From: an uncultured Clostridia bacterium | GTDB taxonomy: Bacteria > Bacillota > Clostridia > UBA1212 > SIG427 | Reading direction: 5' to 3' | Length of the DNA: 35,425 nucleotides | Assembly: GCA_945965275.1 (NCBI GenBank) | Contig: CAMFNB010000012.1 | Coordinates: 1-35,425 of the forward strand | Shown: piece after piece, positions 14,285-22,801 of the stretch | Layout of the letters: every line of letters starts with the position of its first letter | Numbering within the stretch: position 1 is the first letter of the stretch | Made by a program: the position numbers and the translations under genes | The notes under the pieces: model-generated | The model's database searches: none | Told to the model about the DNA's origin: nothing | The model's input: only the letters and a program-made list of their open reading frames with translations

Positions 14285-15259
14285 ATGGGGTTCAGTGAAG
14301 TAAACTTTAAAGAAGGAACACAGTTCCTTGTAACAGGCGGTGCCGGATTCATCGGTTCAAACCTTTGTGAGGCAATTCTTGACAAGGGCTGCAAGGTAAG
14401 ATGTCTTGACAATCTTTCTACCGGTAAAAAAGCAAATGTGGATATGTTTGCGGATAATCCGAACTATGAGTTTATCGAAGGTGATATCAGAGACTTTGAC
14501 ACATGTATGAAGGCCTGCGACGGAGCCGAGTTCGTACTCAACCAGGCAGCATGGGGAAGTGTTCCGAGAAGTATCGAAATGCCCCTTTATTACGAACAGG
14601 TTAACATCATGGGAACTCTCAACATGATGGAGGCAGCAAGACATACAGGTGTATCAAAATTCGTATATGCTTCATCAAGCTCAGTTTACGGTGACGAGCC
14701 TAATCTTCCGAAGAAAGAGGGAAGAGAAGGAAATCTTCTTTCACCTTATGCTCTTACTAAGAGAGTTGACGAAGAATACGGAAAGCTTTACAAAAAGTTA
14801 TATAATCTCGACACATACGGAATGAGATATTTCAATGTATTCGGAAGAAGACAGGATCCCGACGGAGCTTATGCCGCAGTTATTCCTAAATTCTTAAAGC
14901 AGCTTTTAAACGGCGAAGTTCCGACAATCAACGGCGACGGAAAACAGTCAAGAGACTTCACATATATTGATAATGTAATAGAGGCAAACTTAAAGGCTTG
15001 CAAGGCTTCTTCTGAGGCAGCAGGTCAGGCCTTCAATATCGCATACGGCGGACGGGAGTTCCTTATCGATATTTATTATGCCCTGACAGAAGCTCTCGGT
15101 GTGGATATCGAACCGAACTTCGGCCCTGACAGAGCAGGCGACATCAAGCATTCAAACGCGGACATCAGCAAGGCAAAGGAACTTCTCGGTTACGACCCTT
15201 CATTCAGCTTCGAAGACGGAATCAAGCTTGCCATTGAATGGTATAAGGAGAATCTGTAA
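14285..15259 (+). CDS. Nucleotide-sugar 4-epimerase (SDR family, WbpP/TviC-like)
   Basis: An extended SDR enzyme of 324 residues that binds NAD+ through TGGAGFIGSNLCE (residues 18-30). The catalytic residues are visible as SSSSVYG followed by YALTK (YxxxK). The later RYFNVFGRRQDP and SRDFTYIDNV segments are typical of UDP-hexose/HexNAc 4-epimerases. GSVPRSIEMPLYY resembles the WbpP/TviC branch that accepts N-acetylated sugars or their uronic acids. That pairs logically with the TviB/WbpO-like dehydrogenase at 1816, although they lie 11 kb apart. The substrate is inferred. The stop overlaps the proB start by one base (TAATG). Confidence 0.88.
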   Translation: MGFSEVNFKEGTQFLVTGGAGFIGSNLCEAILDKGCKVRCLDNLSTGKKANVDMFADNPNYEFIEGDIRDFDTCMKACDGAEFVLNQAAWGSVPRSIEMPLYYEQVNIMGTLNMMEAARHTGVSKFVYASSSSVYGDEPNLPKKEGREGNLLSPYALTKRVDEEYGKLYKKLYNLDTYGMRYFNVFGRRQDPDGAYAAVIPKFLKQLLNGEVPTINGDGKQSRDFTYIDNVIEANLKACKASSEAAGQAFNIAYGGREFLIDIYYALTEALGVDIEPNFGPDRAGDIKHSNADISKAKELLGYDPSFSFEDGIKLAIEWYKENL

Positions 15260-16062
15260 TGACGGAATGTTCAGAAAGAGGTTGCCTTAAGGATGCGAAA
15301 AGAATTGTCATCAAAATAGGCACTTCCTCACTTACATATGAAAACGGTAAAACAAATTTAAAGAGAATCGGAATACTTACCAGAGTTATTTCCGATTTAA
15401 TGAATCAGGGCAAGGAAGTTATCCTTGTTTCTTCCGGTGCGGTTGGTCTTGGCGTAAACACGCTGAAAATGGAAGAAAAACCTGATACTGTATCAGGAAG
15501 ACAGGCTGTTGCTGCAGTCGGTCAGTGCAAGCTCATGCAGATTTACGCTCAGAATTTCTCTGATTACGGATACTCCGTCGGACAGCTGCTTATTACGAAT
15601 ACAATAATCAGCAACCCCGAAATGCACGAAAATACAATCAATACATTCAATGAATTACTTAAACTTAAAGTTGTTCCGGTTGTAAACGAAAACGACAGTG
15701 TTGCCGTAGACGAAATCAAGTTCGGCGATAACGACAATCTTTCATATATCGTTTCCGAAATCACGGACGCTGACCTTTTAATTATCTTAACAGACACGGA
15801 CGGATACTATGATTCGAATCCGAATAATCCGGACGCAAAGCTTTATCACAACATTTATGATTTGTCAGAAGAAATAGAAAAAGCCGCAGGAGGTGCCGGC
15901 AGCAAACTCGGTACCGGCGGAATGCTCACCAAAGTTCATGCCTGCAGAATGGCTGCTGAAAAGGGCAGAGATGCCGTGATAGTAAACGGCAACGATCCCG
16001 AAATCATCTTTGATGTTATTGACGGCAAAGATGTGGGAACGTTGTTCGTGGCAAAGAAATAA
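15259..16062 (+). CDS. proB: Glutamate 5-kinase, without PUA domain
   Basis: ProB phosphorylates glutamate to gamma-glutamyl phosphate, the first step of proline synthesis. The 267-residue amino-acid-kinase fold shows RIVIKIGTSSLT at residues 15-26, the nucleotide-site VSSGAVGLG, NENDSVAVDEIKFGDNDNLS, and the ADLLIILTDTDG and GTGGMLTK motifs. The C-terminal PUA domain found in E. coli ProB is absent, as is common in this lineage. The start overlaps the epimerase stop. proA is not adjacent. A terminator follows immediately. Confidence 0.95.
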   Translation: MTECSERGCLKDAKRIVIKIGTSSLTYENGKTNLKRIGILTRVISDLMNQGKEVILVSSGAVGLGVNTLKMEEKPDTVSGRQAVAAVGQCKLMQIYAQNFSDYGYSVGQLLITNTIISNPEMHENTINTFNELLKLKVVPVVNENDSVAVDEIKFGDNDNLSYIVSEITDADLLIILTDTDGYYDSNPNNPDAKLYHNIYDLSEEIEKAAGGAGSKLGTGGMLTKVHACRMAAEKGRDAVIVNGNDPEIIFDVIDGKDVGTLFVAKK

Positions 16063-16071
16063 ACAAAAAAT

Positions 16072-16108
16072 AACACCTCACGTTTTTTTTCGTGAGGTGT
16101 TTTTTTTG
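16072..16108. terminator. Bidirectional terminator between proB and the penicillin-binding protein
   Basis: Arms AACACCTCACG and CGTGAGGTGTT around an eight-T loop, followed by a further T run, with an A-rich left flank. It separates two convergent genes. Confidence 0.9.
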
Positions 16109-16110
16109 CG

Positions 16111-18483
16111 TTAATCTTCCAGTTGTGGCGCCGGTGGCTCTGTCGGCGGAGCGGGTGGCTCAGTCGGAGGAGACGGCGGATTTGTCGGATCTGCCGGAGC
16201 TTCCGTTGCAGGTGCCGGTGTTGGCGTCGACGACGAAGGTGTTGTACTTGGTTCCGGCGAAGAACTGCTGTCCGGTGTTGCATCCGGATCAGGACTCACC
16301 TCAGGTGTTGCTGTGGCAGCAGAGCTGTGAATCGGACAAACCACTGTGGGTTGTGAACCTATCGGGAAGGACTGCTTCTCTGTATGAGGACAGTAAGGTG
16401 TTGAAATCATACCTGATTCCGAACAGATAACAAGCTCTATTTTTGCATTGGGATCAAGTGTTGCACCCGGTTCAGGGGTAATTACTGTCTGACTGTTATT
16501 TGTATGAGGGAAGTCCATAGGAGCAAGATTTGTATGAATCTTATTCATAACACGACTCCAAAGAACAGCTGCCTGATGGTCTTCATTGTGCGGAATTGTT
16601 GAGTTGTTGTCAAATCCGTACCAAACAGAAGCTGCATAATACGGAGTGAAACCGCAGAACCAAACGTCATATTTGTTTGATGTTGTACCTGTTTTACCGG
16701 CTGATAAAATTGCCTGACCTTTGCCGTTCTTGACATTTACATATCCTGCGGCAGTACCGCCTGAAACAACTTCTCTTAAAATGTTTGTCATGACAACTGC
16801 AGTATCTGTCTTGTATACCTTTGTTGAAACAGCAGGATTCTCAAAATAGATATTGCCGTCCTTGTCATAAACAGTTGTGTAGGTGATAGGCGGGTTATAT
16901 GTTCCGTCTGTGGCAAACGGGCTGAATGCACCGACCATTTCTCTTGTGCACATACCGTTTGTGAAACCGCCTAAGCAGGCTGAAATCTGTTTTTCATTTG
17001 TTCTGTCAATTCCGCTTAACTTAAGATAGTTCAGGAAATCTTTTCTGTAAGACGAGAACTGATCATAGAGCATTGCCGCAACAACGTTGTACGAGAATTT
17101 AACAGCCTGTGTTACTGTTGAAGGGCCGTGGTAACTCTTATCTGAGTTGTTTGGCCATGGGGTACCCGGATCATCGGGATTCAAATATACGGGAACCTCG
17201 TTTATTACCATATTAGGGGTAATGAGTCCCATGTCAAGCATAGGTCCGTAAACAAGAATAGGCTTAATTGCAGAACCTGGCTGTCTCTGTGAGTCTGTTG
17301 CTCTGTTGAATGCGAATGCCGTCTTCTTTTCGCCGTATCCGCCGTACATTGCAACAATGTATCCCGTGTACGGGTCTGTAACGGTTATCGATGCCTGAAC
17401 AAGCTTTTCGCCGGCACCCTTTCCTTTGTTGGAAGGGAAGTTATTAACATCGGTAAAAACTTCATTTACTGCTGCCTGGATGTTTGAATCCATTGTGGTC
17501 TTAATTGAAATACCGCTGTTGTAAATAACGTTGTTTGCCTGAGTCTCAGTGAGACCCTTTGCTCCCATAAGGTCTTTACGAAGATCCTTAACGGCAGCGT
17601 CCATAAAGTATGAGTTAACGACAACGGAAGCTCCGCTGCTTGAACTCTTGTAATCGTCATTAAACTTGAGCGGGGTCTGGATGGCTTCCTTGTATTCCGC
17701 GTTTGAAATCATTCCGAGAGAAAGCATCTTATCGAGAATGAGAACCTGCCTCTTGTATCCGTTTTCACGGCCCTTTGTGGTCATGGGGTTATACTTGCTG
17801 GGACTGTTTGTAATGCCCGCAAGGTAAGCACATTCACCGAGAGTAAGCTCTGAAAGGTCTTTATTAAAATATCCGCTTGCGGCGGTTTTTACACCGTATA
17901 CGTTATTTGCCATGTAAATAACGTTACAGTAAAGCTCGATTATTTCTTCCTTGCTGTGATCTTTTTCAAGCTGGAGAGCACGCCACTGTTCACGGATTTT
18001 TCTGGGAACGCTTCTCGCATCGTCACCGGTAATGTTTTTTACAACCTGCTGCGTGATTGTACTTCCGCCGTGACTCTTAAAGCCCGGTAAAAAGTATCCG
18101 AGGAAAGCCGCAATTGAACGCTTGTAGTCAATACCCGAATGCTCGTAGAAGCGTTCATCCTCAATGGCAATCATTGCATTCCTGAGGTTCTCGGGAATGT
18201 CTTCGTAGTCAACCCAAACTCTGTTTTTGTTTTCAGAGCCTTTAAGGGTGCCGATTATGTTGTCATCTTTATCATATACGAAAGAAACGAAACCTGTTAT
18301 ATACAAATCTTCATCCTGAAGCTTGTCGGTGGTGATAATACAGCCGGCAACCACACCAAGAAGAAGACCTGCACCGATACAAACAGCTATGATGGCTGCG
18401 ATAAGTCCCGTCTTGCAAAGATTTTTGAATATTGTCAGGACAATATGTCCTGCACTTTTCTTTTTTCCGGTTTCTGTTCCCAT
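16111..18483 (-). CDS. pbpA: Class A penicillin-binding protein (PBP1A-like)
   Basis: This bifunctional enzyme polymerises glycan strands and cross-links peptides outside the membrane. After a short basic cytosolic start (GKKKSAGH) comes one helix at about residues 26-50. The GT51 transglycosylase follows at about 70-250, with its catalytic Glu in IAIEDERFYEH and GGSTITQQVVKN. The transpeptidase has the nucleophile S404 in PGSAIKPI (SxxK), SYN in KFSYNVVA, and KTGT in AGKTGTTSNKYD. The last roughly 70 residues are rich in Pro, Thr, Ser and Ala with repeated PPTEPPAP units, probably a wall-spanning flexible tail. AAGGA precedes the ATG. It is transcribed alone from an extended -10 promoter. 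The gene symbol is a family-level label. Confidence 0.95.
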   Translation of the reverse strand: MGTETGKKKSAGHIVLTIFKNLCKTGLIAAIIAVCIGAGLLLGVVAGCIITTDKLQDEDLYITGFVSFVYDKDDNIIGTLKGSENKNRVWVDYEDIPENLRNAMIAIEDERFYEHSGIDYKRSIAAFLGYFLPGFKSHGGSTITQQVVKNITGDDARSVPRKIREQWRALQLEKDHSKEEIIELYCNVIYMANNVYGVKTAASGYFNKDLSELTLGECAYLAGITNSPSKYNPMTTKGRENGYKRQVLILDKMLSLGMISNAEYKEAIQTPLKFNDDYKSSSSGASVVVNSYFMDAAVKDLRKDLMGAKGLTETQANNVIYNSGISIKTTMDSNIQAAVNEVFTDVNNFPSNKGKGAGEKLVQASITVTDPYTGYIVAMYGGYGEKKTAFAFNRATDSQRQPGSAIKPILVYGPMLDMGLITPNMVINEVPVYLNPDDPGTPWPNNSDKSYHGPSTVTQAVKFSYNVVAAMLYDQFSSYRKDFLNYLKLSGIDRTNEKQISACLGGFTNGMCTREMVGAFSPFATDGTYNPPITYTTVYDKDGNIYFENPAVSTKVYKTDTAVVMTNILREVVSGGTAAGYVNVKNGKGQAILSAGKTGTTSNKYDVWFCGFTPYYAASVWYGFDNNSTIPHNEDHQAAVLWSRVMNKIHTNLAPMDFPHTNNSQTVITPEPGATLDPNAKIELVICSESGMISTPYCPHTEKQSFPIGSQPTVVCPIHSSAATATPEVSPDPDATPDSSSSPEPSTTPSSSTPTPAPATEAPADPTNPPSPPTEPPAPPTEPPAPQLED

Positions 18484-18512
18484 AGTTCTTTCCTTAGTAT
18501 AAATATATGCTC

Positions 18513-18521
18513 ATTATACCA
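18513..18521 (-). promoter_or_regulatory. Extended -10 promoter for the penicillin-binding protein
   Basis: On the minus strand TGGTATAAT (TGn plus a perfect -10) lies about 30 bases upstream of the ATG. The -35 is weak and overlaps the dyad at 18536-18560. Confidence 0.55.
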
Positions 18522-18535
18522 TTTAATTCCTTTTT

Positions 18536-18560
18536 GGGAAATAATATATGTATATTTCCC
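18536..18560. repeat. Dyad with GGGAAATA arms in the pbp-comEC divergent gap
   Basis: Eight-base arms GGGAAATA and TATTTCCC surround an AT-rich nine-base centre. The dyad sits over the expected -35 of the penicillin-binding protein and upstream of comEC, a plausible repressor site. No regulator can be named. Confidence 0.35.
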
Positions 18561-18601
18561 GAAAATTTGACCGATTATTCATCTTTCTTTAATCTTTGAA
18601 C

Positions 18602-20707
18602 ATGAGAGAAAGAAAAGTGTTTTTGATATTCATATTGCTTTTTACCGTTTCATATGTTTCGGGTCTTATTTACGAACACCGAATAAACGGAAAGTCGGGA
18701 GAAGAATATATAACAACAGAGGGGACAGTATACAAAGAAGTCTGGAACAGCGAAAAGGACCTTGTTCTGGAAACAGGTGATTATTTCGGAAGAGTGCTTG
18801 TAAAAAATGTCAGTTTTGCGAAGCGCTTTATCGGTAAAAGGATTAAACTGACGGGAAAAGTATCCGTGCCGGAATCAGCAAGAAATCCCGGCGGCTTTTC
18901 ACAGGCGGCGTTCCTGGCCGGTAAAAACATATATCATGTCATGGAATGTGACATGATTTCAGAGACGGAAGGGTTTGGGTTTTCACTGAGAGCAATAGGC
19001 TCTGCAATAAGGCAAAAGGCAGAAGCTGCAACAGCCGGACTGATGGGAGACAACAGAGGATTTATGCTGGGAGTGATGACAGGTGATTCCTCGGCACTTG
19101 ATAAGGAAATGAAATCTTATGTGCGACTCAGCGGAATATCACATTTGTTCGCAGTGTCGGGAATGCATGTGGGATATGTTCTCATGCCGTTTCAAAAGGG
19201 CGTAAGGCGTAAAAGCATAGGTATAGGAGTTCGGTCGGTTTTGTGCATTATTCCGATAATATTTTTTGCAATACTTACGGGACTTTCTCCGTCGGTTGTG
19301 AGGGCTGCCGCGGGTACATCATACGGACTTGTTGCCAAAGCGGTAAAAAGAAAGCCGGACCCGCTTAATGCAATCGGCGTGGGCGGCATAATCTGCCTTG
19401 CTTTGTATCCTTTGGCGACAAAGGACACGGGCTTCATTCTTTCCTTCGGTGCCGTCCTTTCAGCATATTTCCTATTGCCGGTTATAAAGAAAATAAAAAA
19501 GAAGGAAAGCAAACTGTTTGATATTATCTCATACGGTCTTGCGGTGAATATCGGACTGCTGCCCGTAATGATATACAAGTACGGTGCTTTTTCTCCGGTC
19601 GGAATACTGATTACTGTTATTGCATCACCTCTGTCAGCCGTGCTTTGTGTTTTCGGATATTCTTCGGTGCTCCTTTACGCTTTCCCGTTTACAAGATATA
19701 TTGCAAAAATTATATCCTACGGACTTACTTCCGTGACAAAGCTTATTGAAAAGATTTCAGAGACGGGAGCACTTATTCCGAATATAAGGCTGCCGATATA
19801 TTATGCATGGCTTATTGCGGCTTTTTATGCAGTCTGCATATTCCTGACTGCCAAAGAGAGTAAAAAAACGCGTATGCTTGCTGCAATTCTCTTTCTTGTA
19901 TTTTTGCTTTCATTCACATATATGGCGGTAAAAAAGAATCAGGCAAAAATAATATGGTTCGATGTGGGACAGGGCAGCTGTGCTTTGGTTCAGACCGAGG
20001 AAGGTAAAAGAATATTGATTGACGGCGGCACCGGTTATACGGACGTAAGCGACCTGCTTAACAAAAACGGATACCGTCGGATAGACTATGTGATTGTAAG
20101 TCACGGGGATGAGGACCATTCGGGAGGGATATATGATGTGCTCAGAAACAACAGCGTGAAGGCTTTAATCGTGCCGGACAACCCCGATGATGCCAATTGT
20201 GCGGAGCTTGCCTCGCTGGCTGAAGAAAACAATATCAAAGTCATTAAAATATCCGAATCCTGCAGAATGAAAATGAGTGAAAACAGTGAGCTTACGATGT
20301 ATTTTTACAGGGATTCGGCATCTTTAAACAATTCCTCTGTTGTGGTACAATTAAACGCAGAAGGCAGGTCGGTGCTTTTTCCCGGAGATTTGGAAATAAA
20401 GGGAGAAAAAAAGCTGGCTGAAAGCGGGATAATCGGTGAATGTGACATTGTCACAGCATCACATCACGGATCGGGCGGGGCAACAGGAAATACGTTGCTG
20501 GAACTGACCAAACCCCGACTTTCGGTTATATCCGTGGCCAAGAATAATTTTTACGGTCATCCGGCAGCGGAAACGCTTGAACGCCTCAACACGGCCGGCA
20601 TAAATATTTTACGGACAGACAGGGACGGAGCGGTTATTGTTCGTCTCTTTGAAGATTACATCGGAGCAGATACATGGCTGACGGAAAAGAAATTGATTAT
20701 CAGATAA
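18602..20707 (+). CDS. comEC: ComEC/Rec2-family DNA uptake channel
   Basis: ComEC conducts single-stranded DNA across the membrane in natural transformation. Order: a first helix, an OB-like DUF4131 region (about 30-130), the Competence membrane domain with many helices (about 155-440; GISHLFAVSGMHVGY, LTGLSPSVVRAAAG), and a C-terminal metallo-beta-lactamase domain (about 450-700) with DVGQGSCALVQ, SHGDEDHSGG and ASHHGSGGA. All domains are intact. The ATG at 18602 and a TTG at 18596 are both possible starts. Neither has a good ribosome site, so translation is likely weak. The end overlaps holA by 34 bases. Whether the organism is transformable cannot be told from this window. Confidence 0.93.
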   Translation: MRERKVFLIFILLFTVSYVSGLIYEHRINGKSGEEYITTEGTVYKEVWNSEKDLVLETGDYFGRVLVKNVSFAKRFIGKRIKLTGKVSVPESARNPGGFSQAAFLAGKNIYHVMECDMISETEGFGFSLRAIGSAIRQKAEAATAGLMGDNRGFMLGVMTGDSSALDKEMKSYVRLSGISHLFAVSGMHVGYVLMPFQKGVRRKSIGIGVRSVLCIIPIIFFAILTGLSPSVVRAAAGTSYGLVAKAVKRKPDPLNAIGVGGIICLALYPLATKDTGFILSFGAVLSAYFLLPVIKKIKKKESKLFDIISYGLAVNIGLLPVMIYKYGAFSPVGILITVIASPLSAVLCVFGYSSVLLYAFPFTRYIAKIISYGLTSVTKLIEKISETGALIPNIRLPIYYAWLIAAFYAVCIFLTAKESKKTRMLAAILFLVFLLSFTYMAVKKNQAKIIWFDVGQGSCALVQTEEGKRILIDGGTGYTDVSDLLNKNGYRRIDYVIVSHGDEDHSGGIYDVLRNNSVKALIVPDNPDDANCAELASLAEENNIKVIKISESCRMKMSENSELTMYFYRDSASLNNSSVVVQLNAEGRSVLFPGDLEIKGEKKLAESGIIGECDIVTASHHGSGGATGNTLLELTKPRLSVISVAKNNFYGHPAAETLERLNTAGINILRTDRDGAVIVRLFEDYIGADTWLTEKKLIIR

Positions 20708-21711
20708 TCAGAGGAAGGCTCAGTAACAGGGAAGTTCACGGAGCCTACCTTCTTTACGGAGATGAGCCCTACTACATGGATCATATCTGTAAGGAAATAA
20801 AGGATATTACGGTGGGAGAAGACGTACTTAACTACACCAAGTACACATCCATGCCGGAAATGGGCGACCTGGTATCCAACTGTATGGGATTTCCCATGTT
20901 TTCCGAGTATAAGCTAATTGTTGTATATGACTCCGGTCTTTTTGGCTCCAAGAAAAAAGATGATGCGGCGGAAGGCTCTTTCCAAGAGGAAACAAGCTCT
21001 GTAAAAGAAGAGCTCATTGACCTCATAGAAAATCTTCCCGACACTACAATTCTCATTTTCAGAGAAAGCAGTGCAACCAAAAATCTCAAAACATACAAAT
21101 CAATTTTAAAACACGGAACGGTTGTGCTTTGCGAAAAAGAAAGCGACAGTAACTTAAGGCAGTTCCTTACAGGCTATGCGCGTCATGAAAAGAGACTCAT
21201 GTCAAAGGATGCCGCTGACCTCATGCTCCTGGGAATCGGTAATGATATTTCGCGTCTTAGGTCAGAAGTGGATAAGCTTGTCTTATACAAAGCACCGGGA
21301 GAAACAATAACACCGGACGATGTTCGTGCGGTGTGCAAGCTGTCTCTTACTGCCATGACATGGGATCTTACAGATGCAATAATGGCCGGTAAAAAGGAAA
21401 AAGCACTCATTTATCTTCAGGCTCTCCTTGACGAGAAAACACCTGCTAATATGCTTTTTGCCACCATAACAAAGATGTATCTCAATCAGTACAATATCAA
21501 GAGCCTTATTGCACAGGGTTACACTTCAGACCAGGCCGCCGCAAAAATTCACATACATCCCTTTGTGGCAAAAAAGTATGCCCAGGCACTGAGAAATGTT
21601 CCGGCAGCATACATTGCGAAAAAGGCGGAATACAGCATCGAACTTACCGAAGACGTGAGAAGCGGAAAGATAACTGAACTTTATGCACTTCAGTTGCTGG
21701 TGTCTGACTGA
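20674..21711 (+). CDS. holA: DNA polymerase III delta subunit
   Basis: HolA opens the beta clamp as part of the clamp loader. The 345-residue protein shows the usual start with HGAYLLYGDEPYYMD, then a Rossmann-like AAA region (about 20-160; LPDTTILIFRESS), the lid with DISRLRSEVDKLVLY, and the C-terminal collar domain with KRLMSKDAADLML and MLFATITKMY. It overlaps the comEC 3' end by 34 bases and is one base upstream of hemW. holA next to comEC is a common order in Firmicutes. rpsT, which often follows it, is found 11 kb away here. Confidence 0.95.
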   Translation: MADGKEIDYQIIRGRLSNREVHGAYLLYGDEPYYMDHICKEIKDITVGEDVLNYTKYTSMPEMGDLVSNCMGFPMFSEYKLIVVYDSGLFGSKKKDDAAEGSFQEETSSVKEELIDLIENLPDTTILIFRESSATKNLKTYKSILKHGTVVLCEKESDSNLRQFLTGYARHEKRLMSKDAADLMLLGIGNDISRLRSEVDKLVLYKAPGETITPDDVRAVCKLSLTAMTWDLTDAIMAGKKEKALIYLQALLDEKTPANMLFATITKMYLNQYNIKSLIAQGYTSDQAAAKIHIHPFVAKKYAQALRNVPAAYIAKKAEYSIELTEDVRSGKITELYALQLLVSD

Positions 21712-21712
21712 T

Positions 21713-22801
21713 ATGAAAGAAATTGAGATATACATTCACATACCCTATTGCGTTCGCAAGTGCAGATACTGCGATTTTCTTTCATATGCGAATGCTTCCT
21801 GCAAAGAGAAAAAAACATATTTTGAAAAGCTTGCTGATTCAATAAGAGGTGACAGCAACTATGTTGTGCGAAGTGTTTTCTTCGGCGGAGGAACTCCCTC
21901 TTCAGTGGATGCGGAATATATCTGCGGTATTCTGGAAAAGATAAAAAAAGAGTACAGGATTAAGGACAATGCGGAAATAACGCTTGAAGCAAATCCGGGA
22001 ACACTTACACCGGGGAAACTGAAAGCATACAAAGATGCAGGTTTTAACAGACTCAGCATGGGAGTTCAGAGTCTTAATGACGAACTTCTGAAAACCATGG
22101 GCAGAATCCATACGGCAGAGGAAGCCCGTCAGGGTTTCAAAATGGCAAGAGAAGCGGGATTTGACAACATAAACACTGACCTGATACTCGGTTATCCCAC
22201 TCAGACTAAGAAGATGTTCGGTGAAACCCTTGATGAAATTATAGAAATCAGGCCCGAACACATATCGGCATACAGTCTTATAGTTGAAGAAGAAACGCCT
22301 CTTTATGACGCAATCGAAAAGGGTGATTTGCCTAAACCAAGTGACGAAGACGACAGAGAAATGTATCGTATGGCCTGTGAAAAGTTAAAGGCAGCAGGTT
22401 ATGAACAATATGAGATCTCAAACTTTGCAAAGCCCGGATACGAAAGCATTCACAACACGGGTTACTGGACGGGAGTTCCGTACATAGGATACGGCATTGC
22501 CGCCGCTTCATATATTGACGGTAAAAGACTTTCGAATAACGAGGACCTTTTACCGATGCTTGAAGAAAGAGTCGACAAAGAAACCGCCGAAAAAGAATTC
22601 ATGATGCTGGGCTTCAGACTGACAAAGGGACCTGACTCAAAGAGATTCTTTGAAATGTTCGGCGAAGGATACGAAGAAAAATTCGCTGAGATTTTAACAG
22701 GACTTGAAAATAAAAAACTTATTGATAAATGTGAAACGGGGTACAGACTTTCGGCAAAGGGAATTGATTTTGCAAACGAGGTATTCGGAGAATTCATATG
22801 A
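21713..22801 (+). CDS. hemW: Heme chaperone HemW (coproporphyrinogen III oxidase-like radical SAM)
   Basis: The start is set at 21713, one base after the holA stop, giving MKEIEIYIHIPYCVRKCRYC with the radical SAM motif CxxxCxxC at the family's normal distance from the N-terminus. A further upstream ATG at 21683 lies inside holA. Later motifs are FFGGGTPSS, LEANPGTL, GVQSLND and NINTDLILGYP, all typical of HemW. HemW transfers heme to respiratory proteins and is not the true HemN. HemN activity requires additional residues that I do not see. 362 residues. It overlaps the nuclease-helicase gene by four bases. Confidence 0.92.
   Translation: MKEIEIYIHIPYCVRKCRYCDFLSYANASCKEKKTYFEKLADSIRGDSNYVVRSVFFGGGTPSSVDAEYICGILEKIKKEYRIKDNAEITLEANPGTLTPGKLKAYKDAGFNRLSMGVQSLNDELLKTMGRIHTAEEARQGFKMAREAGFDNINTDLILGYPTQTKKMFGETLDEIIEIRPEHISAYSLIVEEETPLYDAIEKGDLPKPSDEDDREMYRMACEKLKAAGYEQYEISNFAKPGYESIHNTGYWTGVPYIGYGIAAASYIDGKRLSNNEDLLPMLEERVDKETAEKEFMMLGFRLTKGPDSKRFFEMFGEGYEEKFAEILTGLENKKLIDKCETGYRLSAKGIDFANEVFGEFI

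Noticed and set aside
13876-14412. Minus-strand open frame of 178 codons across the CNNM gene and epimerase
   Set aside because: It crosses the boundary of two well-supported plus-strand genes and its Ser/Thr/Pro-rich translation resembles no protein family.
21683-21712. Upstream ATG for hemW
   Set aside because: It adds ten residues from the holA reading region (MHFSCWCLTD) that are not part of the family. The ATG at 21713 fits the holA stop and the normal HemW N-terminus.
21713-22801. Assignment as oxygen-independent coproporphyrinogen oxidase HemN
   Set aside because: Length, motif spacing and the N-terminus match HemW. Proteins of this subgroup are often mislabelled HemN.
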